Source: Fusarium oxysporum f. sp. lycopersici 4287 (lineage: Eukaryota > Ascomycota > Sordariomycetes > Hypocreales > Nectriaceae). From it: a stretch of DNA of 45,560 nt. Where the stretch lies: the NCBI RefSeq assembly GCF_000149955.1, contig NC_030991.1, positions 969,291 to 1,014,850 of the forward strand, read 5' to 3'. This document shows, piece by piece, positions 9,654-18,690 of this stretch. The notes beneath the pieces were generated by a model. That model was not told where the DNA came from. It searched no databases and worked only from the letters and a program-made list of their open reading frames with translations. Within the stretch, counting starts at the first letter, position 1; each line of letters begins with the position of its first letter. A program made the translations under genes and the position numbers.

Positions 9654-11090
9654 TCATCTATGCCGTTGTCTTGTCCGTTCACCCACCTTTTCGTTCCGAT
9701 TCATGCTTTGGGGGTTGTTCGCCGTTCTCTTGGTGTGCCGTGTTGTTGTTGTTGCCCTTCTTTTTCCCTTTGCCGGCCTTTTGCCACCCTCCGACTTCAA
9801 CAGACCATCGGGCTTTCGGACAACGGTCGGAGACGGAGTGCGGTTTTCATACACTGGAGAAAGGTGAGCAAAGTCCTTACCGACGGGATGATCAATCCGG
9901 TGCTCGGCGATCGCAAGATCATAAGGAGCAATCATTCCCTTCCCCGGCTGTCGAGACGTCGGTCGCTGCCTGGTCGAGGGTGACAGGTGAGAGGTGGTGG
10001 CGATCGGCTCCTGCATAATAAGTTGGGGTAGTCATGTAGTAAGCACTCATCATTGCAATGAGTTCCCGGAAGGATGCGTCTTCGCCCGTCGATGGAGCCG
10101 TGGGGGCACCAGTTCCGTTCGCCACGACAGGTACTCGTTCAGGAGCAGCTTGCTGGGTTGCTTCTGTCGAAACAGTCGGCCCGTCCACAGGAAACCTCGG
10201 AGCACCGTTTCCAACATTGATTTGGAGCGGGTTGTCAAAGTTTGATGACGAATCCTCCGAAGCGTTGCTCTCCGACCCGGATGGCTGGCGAGGACTCTGG
10301 GTCATGCTCGTTTTCAGACATGATCCATTCGCAACCAGGGGACGCGACAGGTTCATGTTCTGGCTGCCCGGGAAGGGAGCTGAAGCAAGCGGCGCCGAGG
10401 CGGAGCTGGTAGAAAAGGCTCGCGCGTGGCTCAGAGGCGACGGTGACCGTGATGTCCTCCGCATTTTGCGATCGAGAATCGTCTGGGGGAGCTGGTCCGT
10501 CGAAAGGCGCCGGCGTCCCGGGCCAGGGCTCTCTGTCAGATAGAACGCGGCGTACTTGCCCTCTTCTGACTGCGGCGAGTCGGTGTGGGCCTTGGGCGTC
10601 TCGTCAAAGTCCGTGTCGTCAGACATGAAACTCGGGACCGGCAGGCCGTTCCATGCTACGAGGATTGGCGCCATTAACTGGCTGTCTAGCAAAGTAACCC
10701 GCTGCTGCCAGCGCCGAAGACGGCGATCAGGACGCTAGCTGGGAATGCGACCGTAGTGCACTACTCGATGCTGCGATTCCAGTCTCGTTGACGACGGATC
10801 GCTGCAATGAACGGCGAAAGTCCTGCGTTGCTCCATTGGTGCTAGCAGGAGATGAAGGATACGTTCTGTAGCTAGCGCCGGCTTGAGGGAAAAAAGGAGC
10901 GCCTAGTGTTATCCCGTATAGAGCGTATAGGTTGGGTTGAAGCGGCGCGCTAAGCGGTGGGTTGTCGAACGAGTTTGTCCTAAATCGGTCTGATGATTGC
11001 TGCTGCTGCTGCTGCTGGCCGGACCCCGAGTTGGCCGATATTCTCTGCTGTTAACTTATTGCCTGTGCCTGTGCCTGAGACTGAGCCTGG
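9654..11090 (-). pseudogene. C-terminal fragment resembling a Cid13-type poly(A) polymerase
   Basis: Leftwards from 11090 the sequence encodes a Gln-rich tract (from the CTG/CAG repeat at about 10993-11012), then TNSFDNPPLSAPL and Ser/Pro-rich low-complexity protein including AWNGLPVPSFMSDDTDFD. It ends with AIAEHRIDHPVGKDFAHLSP and VYENRTPSPTVVRK. This Q/S/P-rich tail with 'LSPVYENRTPSPT' recalls the C-terminal region of fungal cytoplasmic PAP-associated nucleotidyltransferases (Cid13-like). The match is from memory and the catalytic domain is absent. Stops in frame (TAA in the Q tract, TGA before SPSS) fit CAA-to-TAA and CGA-to-TGA changes, and frameshifts lie near 10650 and 9990. It is a transferred or left-behind fragment, not a working gene. 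Confidence 0.5.
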
Positions 11091-11100
11091 TGCTATATAA

Positions 11101-12600
11101 ATGCTGGTGATTGATAAGCAGATAAGAGCTGTATGTTCTCCTGGTGATAAGCCATCTGCAAAAAGGTTTGAAGAGCTGCGAGACAAACTAGAGTCACGCC
11201 CAAAAGACTGGGACATACCTAGCACCATCACTGGTGGCCTTGCTCTCGAACCTGAGGCGAATGATCGACGCGAGCTGAGTTTTCAACTGGATGACGTGAT
11301 AGAGGACATTCAACGTCTTGAGGGATTCGAAAATTTTCTGCTGCCGCCATCATGTTTAGAACTCAAGAAAGAAGCATCCTCTGGGCCTATAGTGTTCATT
11401 AATGTGAGCGTGGTAGCGAGCGACGCAGTTATCGTCTGAAGCGACCGTATCGAATCTTTATGCCTCCCTGATCTCCATCATTCCGATATAGTCCAGATGG
11501 TAGCAGACGTCAAGAGTATCCGGCATGCTCATCCATCATCAATTCAGGCAAGGGCCTCATTGTCTGACATATTGGAGTGGCTTTGGAACTTAGCAGTCGG
11601 TCCCATCCTCGACCACTTTGGCTACAAAGACACCCCTCAAGGTGAGTGGCCGCGTCTATGGTGGATTCCGACCGGCCCATTGACGCTGTTGCCACTACAT
11701 GCTGCCGGTTATCACTCTTTAACATTAAACAATTTAGCCCTTGATCGGGTTGTCTCATCCTACTGCTTGTCCATTAAAGCTCTGCAATATTCTCGGAGTA
11801 TGTTACAAAACAACTCAAAGTCTGTCATTGATAGATCGGCGTTATTGATTTCAAGGCCTACAACTCCGGGCCAATCGGCCCTTCGCTTTGCCGAGGAAGA
11901 GGTTGAAGAGTTGGACAAGCTTCTCCTTCACAACATAGAGCGAACAAAACTCTCTCTGCCAACCACGCAAGAGGTTGTCAACGATCTCACCAACTGTTCT
12001 ATTTTCATTTTCCTGCCCACAGAGAATCGCATTTGGTCGATCCATCGCATAGCTTGCTTCTTACCAGCGATTAAAGGGACAACCCGTTAACAGTTGAGAA
12101 GCTCTTTAGCCTTAACCTCCGCGCAAACTCCCCTTGCCTGGCATACCTCTCTGCTTGCTCTACTAACGACAGTAATACTGAGAAATTACATAACGAATCC
12201 ATTCATTTGGTAACAGCTTATCAATTAGCTGGATTCAGCATGTTGTCGGAACAATGTAGGAGGTCGCAGACAAGTACTGTATAGATACTGTAAAGGAGGT
12301 ATATAAAGAGGTAATGGCTGGCTATAATGGTATGATCGATAGAGCGAGGATATTATTGGGCGTCTATCAGGCTGTAAGGCATTTGCGGGATATCTCAGCC
12401 GGTTGGAAGACAGTGAGAGAAATCAATGCGGAATCCCAATCAGGTTTCAAGAATGAAGCGGAAGATACCACCGCCAATAGAGGTGAGTTATAAAGAAAGG
12501 TGAGGCCTTGGGCGTCGAAGGAGGAAGTACAAACCGGGGGAAACGATCTACTCATTTGGGCTGCTTATCTTCACTTGGACCTTGAAGACATGCCCCAATC
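11101..12600 (+). pseudogene. CHAT-domain (caspase-like) protein pseudogene
   Basis: The first block (11101-11439) carries the helical region before the CHAT domain, FEELRDKLES and FENFLLPPS ... GPIVFINVSV. The second (11497-12005) has WPRLWWIPTGPLTLLPLHAA, the hallmark of fungal TPR-CHAT proteins. A one-base frameshift near 12005 moves the frame to HFPAHRESHLVDPSHS, which aligns with the HFAGHG catalytic-His segment. A TAA follows at about 12070, then NPLTVEKLFSLNLRA and LAYLSACST with the catalytic Cys (about 12150). Homology fades through GYNGMIDRARILLG to WAAYLHLD (about 12570). N-terminal TPRs are absent because the left neighbour fragment starts at 11090. CHAT proteins are caspase-superfamily proteases. 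This copy is broken by at least two lesions. Confidence 0.75.
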
Positions 12601-12968
12601 TAGTCTTAGCACAGAAGCGAAATTGAATTTAATAGCAATTGCGAGAGTCATATACTAAGTCATGTTTCTCTTGTAAACAAAGAACCTCAATTAATATTTT
12701 TTCTAACCCAAAGTCGCTGCTACCATTCTACGTCTTAGCTGGCTATGTACTCTGTTAATCGAGAGCCTTGAAATAGAAAACCTCCATATTTAGTCATTAA
12801 GTCACCAATCAGGTGCTGTGCTTTTTACATGCACCTTACTATATTAAGCTAGAAAGCTTGATGAATGGTTCCACAGGTCGTTCCCTTTTTTTTTTTTTTT
12901 TTTTTTTCATTGGTGCTTTCCTTCGCAGAAGGTGACTGACTACCCTGTATTCTTTTTTGTTTATAGAC
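12601..12968. other. AT-rich spacer with a 22-bp poly(T) run
   Basis: No coding frame is convincing. A run of T at 12886-12907 could be the poly(A) tail of a retroposed sequence on the minus strand, or simple slippage. It lies about 60 bp before the first LINE remnant. Confidence 0.4.
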
Positions 12969-12984
12969 ATAAACATTGTAATCA
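12969..12984 (+). repeat. 16-bp direct repeat, left copy
   Basis: ATAAACATTGTAATCA here is repeated exactly at 13643-13658, immediately after the (CAAA)n tail of the short LINE remnant. The placement fits a target-site duplication of a LINE insertion. Weaker similarity continues for about 45 bp past each copy (both include CTTTCTTGGCA), so shared LINE 5' sequence is an alternative. Confidence 0.45.
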
Positions 12985-13642
12985 AACTCTCCCCTGTAAA
13001 AATTCTTTCTTGGCACGCACTGTTAGTGCCGTGTTAGGAGCGGGATTTTCTGCAGGCCACGCGACCACACAAAACTGCGGGGATGCTATCGGCTCCCTAA
13101 CAGCAGTTTTCAGAGAAGGAATTTTGGAGAGTTCGCCTTCTCTGACAACACCTTTGTCGGATCTAATGGCGGCACCTCAGAACCAGAACGCCTTAGATAT
13201 CGGAGGACGATGCCCATGGCATCGGTAGCGACATCCTCCCGATCAACGACGCCGATTGCGATGGGTTTTTCTCCTTTGAAGGCAAGCCGCACCGTCGGCC
13301 TCTGATTCCTTCCCGAGGTTTTTCCCTGCCGCCGCGACAGTCGACTACGAGCTACAACTTGGTTACTGGAGATTGTGGACTGCGTCGGCAGATGTAGTGA
13401 TGCGCGAGAGAATTCTGGTCGGTGGAAAAAGTTCGACAATAGATTGCCCCCGAACCCGCTGACGGGTGACGGGCTTGAGAAATACAGCACCTTTTGTGCC
13501 ATTGGTATGCTGGATGGTGAAGGAAGCGGGGTTTCCCTGTACCTAGCTAGCTCAGCACGTCTTTTGCTCCAGTAGGAGATCTGGCTTCGTTACAGCCACC
13601 CAGACGAAAAATATACAAACAAACAAACAAACAAACAAACAA
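12985..13642 (+). mobile_element. Short Tad-like LINE remnant with (CAAA)n tail
   Basis: The 3' part (about 13455-13642) matches the 3' end of the long LINE downstream: CCCGCTGACGGGT, then ATGCTGGAT, then TAGCTCAGCACGTC, then GACGAAAAATATACA and a tetranucleotide tail, here (CAAA)n. The 5' part (about 12985-13400) has a short frame starting MAAPQNQNA but no recognisable ORF1 or reverse transcriptase. It is either strongly 5'-truncated or internally deleted. Flanking 16-bp direct repeats are described separately. Confidence 0.5.
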
Positions 13643-13658
13643 ATAAACATTGTAATCA
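13643..13658 (+). repeat. 16-bp direct repeat, right copy
   Basis: Exact copy of the repeat at 12969-12984, placed between the tail of the short LINE and the start of the long LINE. Confidence 0.45.
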
Positions 13659-13786
13659 CCTTCCTTTGTCATCTTACTTTCTTGGCATGCAGATGTTAAG
13701 AAAGTAGCCCTAATTACACCAATCTTCTTAACAAGTGCACTACAACAACAACAATCCTGCGCTTCGCGCAGCCCACGGCGGCGGCG

Positions 13787-14839
13787 ATGGCATCCGCCAC
13801 CTCCTGCCCGCCTATTGTCCCGGACCCTTTTGACCTGGGAATCCATACTCCTGCCGATCTCAATCGAGGAGCCCGCACTACCCTCTTACAAAACAGCTCC
13901 GCAGTCGTGAATGGACCTGTTGGGGTCTCGCCTGCCTTCGGGCGGACGACTCAAACGCCGTCTTCGCCTCTCCATGCAATCTCTACTGCTGCGGCTAGGA
14001 AGGAGCCCAGATCGCCCATCCTGACCCATCCCCTGACCCTACCTCGACTACTGTACAGCAACCAGTCTCCATTTTTGAAGCAGCCACGAGCTCGCACGCG
14101 ACGGTGTGGAGGAGTACAGTACCAAGTTGACGGTGTTTCAGGCCTTCTACGCTAAATTTAAAGAAGCAGCGACACAATTCACCACTGGGTCCGAACGGGA
14201 ATTCGTCCAAAGGTTTGCCGATAGCTTCCTGGACTCCTGGAATCAGGCGCTTACTGACGCCAAATCTGCTCCGGCGCCTACTTAAAGCATCGTCGCGGCC
14301 TTGCCTCCAGCTGCAAACAACGCCCTTGCCCACCAATCCCGACACCAACAATAACGTCAACAACAACAGCCCCCTCATCGCCAGGGATGGTTTACCTACC
14401 TAATCTCAGATTACCCCTGCAAGCTGACCGACCTCTATGGCAACGAAGCGGATAGCGACGCAGCCGTGGACGAAGAATAGAAATCCAGACAGGGCAGAAA
14501 CCCGTCAACATATGGTCCGCGTGGCACCAACCTGACAATTCCTTAATGAAGACCTTACTTGTATCCTTCCTAGAGCCAGTCAAGAAATACTGGCGCCTCT
14601 TCAGCAGCCGACCAGCAAGGCTGATTAAGAAGACCGACCGGCCAAGGCAGTGCAATGTATGCTTGGACTACCACCGGTCACGTACCTGCCATCGACTCCC
14701 CCTGTGCAAACGCTGCGGCAAGGCCGCCGGCCACGACTCCGGGGACTGTACCGCCCCCGAGCAATGCACCAACTTCGCCGATTGCCCAGCACGCCCGAAG
14801 AAGTTACATGGCGTTTTCCGCCGAGACTCTAAGCTCTAG
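13787..14839 (+). pseudogene. LINE ORF1 (Gag-like, zinc knuckles), broken
   Basis: The start MASATSCPPIVPDPFDLG reads to about 14090. The frame then shifts to a helical Gag-like stretch, YSTKLTVFQAFYAKFKEAAT and FVQRFADSFLDSWNQALTDA (about 14125-14260), with a TAA at 14283. A third frame (14546-14839) holds Cys/His clusters CNVCLDYHRSRTCHRLPLC and CKRCGKAAGHDSGDC, two CCHC-type knuckles expected to bind RNA or DNA. The protein would coat element RNA in the cytoplasm. At least two frameshifts prevent expression of one product. Confidence 0.65.
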
Positions 14840-17800
14840 GCAGATCAGAATCGACCATACCAAAGCCGCGATATCCTGTGGCTTACGGTCAACGATACAG
14901 TAGTAGTCAACTTCTATCGCCAGAAAGACGAAAGGGATGCGCTGGATACTTTGCTGCAATGGCCGATCCCTGATCGCTGCCTCGTGGCAGGCGACTTCAA
15001 CGCTAGACATCATACATGGCAGACAGGCCCAACTACGAACCGCGGCCACGAGATTGCCTCCTGGGCATCGGAAAATGGCCTCGGCCTGCTGAACACCTCA
15101 GACATACCCACAAACCCACATGGAAACACCATCGACCTCGCCTTTTCGAATGTACCTCTCGCTGAAGCTAATGTCGAGGACCACCTAGCCACCAGCTCTG
15201 ATCATTTCACCCTTAGCCTAACGCTCCCAAATGTCGAGCCGGCCCCAACACAGCCAGGCAAAATCCGGGTAACAACAGACGACGAGCTCAAGCGCTTCGT
15301 CGAAATCGTGGAGCTAGGATCGACGGCGATCCCCGTCGCCGCCTCAAGCCCACTAGAACTAGACAAGCTCGCATCCACACTAGTGAGCCTCTTGCAATCA
15401 GCAGCAATGGCAGCGGGCCGGCCTGCAAGGAAGGGAGCACGCAACGCTCCGTGGTGGACCGAAGAGTGCGCCCTTGCTGCTGCTGGGTATCAGGCGATCA
15501 GAAGGCTGTACCCTCTCGGATTCAACCAAGAGGTTCAAATAGCCAAGCGAGATTTCCACCGTGTAGTCCGCCGCGCCAAAAGGCTCTATTGGCGGAACCT
15601 GATCAACAGCTTCTCAGATAGCAGCTCCGTTTTCAAGGCCGTCCGATGGCTGAGATCGCCAGGAGCCTTCCAACCGCCTCCACTCCAAGTGGACGACGTG
15701 GTCTACGAAACCCAGCTCGACAAGGCCAACGCGCTCCGGTGAGCGACTCTAGAGCGTCGGACAGCTGAGGACGATATCCAGGATCCCTGGATCGAGGTCA
15801 GCCCTCGCAAAACGATCCCATTTCCGCATGAAATCTCCCTAGAAGAAGCGCAGGATGCGACTCTCCGCACCGGGAATACATCGCCGGGGGCAGATAACAT
15901 CACAGTCCAGCTCCTCACAGCAGTATGACATATTATCGGAATACACGTTCGCCGCCTCTTCGAGGGGTGCCTGGCCATAGGCCACCACCCAAAGCCTTTC
16001 AGAGCGGCCGAGGCGGTCATGATCGCCAAACCTGGACGCAGAGACCTGACGACCCCGCGAGCCTGGCGACCTATCTCTCTGCTCTCCTGTCTCGGCAAGG
16101 GACTGGAACGGTTAGTCGTGCGCCGTCTCGCGTAGGCGTGCATTCACTATGGAGTCCTTTACCCACAACAAGCTGGAGCGCTTCCAAAGAGGTCTACAAT
16201 AGACCTCGTAGCCGCCCTAGTTCACAACATCGAGGAGGCATTTACTTGCAAGAAAGCGGCCATGCTGGTCACGATGGATATCCAAGGCGCGTTCGACACT
16301 GTCCTGCGCAACAGACTGATTATACGACTTCGGGAACAGGGCTGGCCCGAACGTCTCGCCCAATGGGCCGGATCCTTTATGGATGACCGATCTGCTTGTG
16401 TTAGGTACCAAGATATAATCACCCCGCTCTCTCCTCTCCAGTGCGGTCTCCCTCGGGGATCGCCGGTATCGCCGATCCTCTTTCTGTTATATACAGAGCC
16501 CATCTACCGACTGAGCAACCCTTAAGGCCGGTTCGGCTATGCAGATGACATAGCCATCCTGTGCGTCGGCGACACGGTCGAGGAAACGGCCGCTGCGGCA
16601 TCACGTTCTGTCGAAGAAATGGTCGCTGGGGCGCCGCAAACGGGGTATCTTTCGACCCCAAGAAGACCGAAGTCATGCACTTCTCTCGGAGCAAGCTCGA
16701 GACCGCAGCGGCAATACGCCATGGCAATGTCGAGAAGCACCCCGAGGCAGCAATGCGCTGGCTAGGCATCTGGCTGGACAGAAGCCTGTCATTCCGAGTC
16801 CACGCAGAGAAGTGGACGGCTAAGTCACAGGCTGTTGCCTACCATCTGCGAGGACTCACCAACACGATACACGGCCCGCTTCCCAGCGCTGTAAGGAGTG
16901 CCGTCAGGGCCTGCGTTGAACCAGTCCTGCTCTACGGCACCGAAGTATGGTACCCAGGGGCAACCCGACCGCGGTGGGACCAACCGTCCAAAGACCGGCC
17001 GTCAAGTATCCAACATCTCTTGCAGAGAATGAACAAGGCTATAGTTCAATCTATGCGAGCTATACTCCCTACCTGGAAGACGACACCGATCGCCATCCTC
17101 CATCGGGAAAGCGGGATACCACCTATCACTCAGCTTCTTGAAGCACGTCGATACCGTTTCTCCGCCCGGCTCAAATCCCTTGATGAGACCCACCCCCTCG
17201 CGAAGCGCACGCTTCCACCCAGGCAACCCACATACCGTCAGCTCATCAAGCGGAAGTATCAAGCTCCAACAGAGAGCAACTTCAGAACCCGTCTTCGGAG
17301 GACCAATGAACTGCTCGCACCCTGTCCACGACCATCCCTCATGCAGAAATGCTTCGGCAGGGGACAAGATACACCTCTACAGACAGCCCCGAAAGAGGAA
17401 TTGGCCGAGGCCTTCCTCCAGTGGGTTTCGATAGTAGACCCAACCACCTGGATCGTATACTCAGATGGTTCATTGTCCTCGGAGGGAGCAGCCAGCTATG
17501 GCTTCGCCATTCACCAGAAAGACCTCTCTATCTGCGACGGCTCGGGCCGTCTTGGACCTGCCGAGGTCTTTGACGCTGAAGCTACAGGAGCACTGGAGGG
17601 CCTCAAAGCCGCTCTGAACCTCCTAAGATCAGCGGCACGGGACATTATAGTCTGTCTAGACAACCTGGCAGCCGCCACATGCCTACGGGGCACACCGTCT
17701 GATTCTTCACAAGCAGTCTTCGTCGAGTTCCAGGCGTTAGCTGCATCACACGGAGCGACACAAGTACGCTGGATACCTGGCCACACGGACATTCCCGGCA

Positions 17801-18291
17801 ACGAACAAGTCGATAAACTAGCAAAGGCAGCGTCCTCGCTGCCAGAACCGGAAGGCGCTCAGCCGACACTAGCATACCTGCGAAAGGTAGCGAGGCAGAA
17901 ACCAAAAGAAGCTTTCGAGACATGGTGGACAACCTCCGTTCCCGAACAATATAAGAGATTGAATCTCAAGGCGACTATACGCTGCCCACCGGAACTCTCG
18001 CTCCCTCGGGCTGCCCTGCACCACCTACTCGCGGCAAGGTCCCTCTATGGGGATTTCGCCGCATACCACGAACGATTCAACCACGACGACGCGCGGGTGA
18101 CTTGCTCGTGCGGACGACGCAAAGCACCTGGCCATGTCTTCTACTGCAGGAAAGTACCGCGGCGGTGTCAAATAAGGCTCGTCCCTTCGCCGACTGCGGC
18201 GGTCAACCTCGCAATAGGAAGGAACTTCGACAAGTATATCAAGTTGACCAAGTCAAGCGCCTTCTTCGAAAGAATATGTACTCGTTACTAG
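14840..18291 (+). pseudogene. LINE ORF2: endonuclease (partial), reverse transcriptase, RNase H
   Basis: The APE-type endonuclease begins in mid-domain: CLVAGDFNARHHTWQ, NTIDLAFSN and the SSDH end (about 14980-15205). The N-terminal third is missing, and the join follows directly on the ORF1 stop. Reverse transcriptase blocks follow: RAWRPISLLSCLGKGLERL, LVTMDIQGAFDTV, GLPRGSPVSPILF, and GYADD with the catalytic Asp pair (about 16530-16545). In-frame stops lie near 15741, 15928, 16132 and 16523, and a one-base shift near 16620 separates YADD from the rest. The final frame (to 18291) has KTEVMHFS, then RNase H residues in YSDGSLSSEG, DAEATGALEG, CLDNLAA and NEQVDKLAKAAS, then CSCGRRKAPGHVFYC. 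Several stops fit C-to-T change of CGA or CAG. Confidence 0.8.
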
Positions 18292-18667
18292 ACGAAGCAG
18301 ATCGGAGATGCATTTGCGTCTCCTCCTCTCCTTCTATCTTTCTTTCCCTTCTGTTTCTTTGTTTCTTTGTTTCTTTTCTTTATTGTCATGGTCTTGGCCG
18401 CCTCGTGCGGCCATGCCGCCGCCCTCTTCCCAGTCTCACTAAAGACTGACCGACATAGCGGCTACCGCTATGATAGTCGCACCTGGTCATCCCGCTGACG
18501 GGTAACAGGTTCGACAGGACGCGCTTTTGAGCCGATGATATGCTGGATAGTGGTCTGTTCTTAATTTGCGAAAGCTTTACGTAGATTTTAGCATTAGAGA
18601 CTCTAGCTCAGCACGTCCTGTGCCCCAATGGGGGACTTTACGGGCCTCACGGCCCCCGGACGAAAAA

Positions 18668-18690
18668 TATACATACATACATACATACAT
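18668..18690 (+). repeat. (CATA)n tail of the LINE
   Basis: Five to six ACAT/CATA units directly after GACGAAAAATAT, the conserved 3' end shared with the short LINE copy. The hAT-like sequence begins at or just after this tail. Confidence 0.7.

Larger units (their letters stand above)
13659..18690 (+). mobile_element. Tad-like non-LTR retrotransposon (LINE), about 5 kb, decayed
   Basis: Order of parts: 5' leader with CAA repeats, Gag-like ORF1 with zinc knuckles, partial endonuclease, reverse transcriptase with YADD, RNase H, C-terminal CCHC-like finger, 3' UTR, and a (CATA)n tail at about 18668-18690. RNase H after RT and a tetranucleotide tail fit Tad-clade elements of ascomycetes. Both ORFs carry stops and frameshifts, and part of the endonuclease is deleted, so the copy is not autonomous. 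Its 3' end matches that of the short remnant at 12985-13642. Confidence 0.8.

Noticed and set aside
10058..10543. 161-codon plus-strand frame
   Set aside because: Shadow of the Ser/Pro/Gln-rich minus-strand fragment, whose low complexity opens several frames at once.
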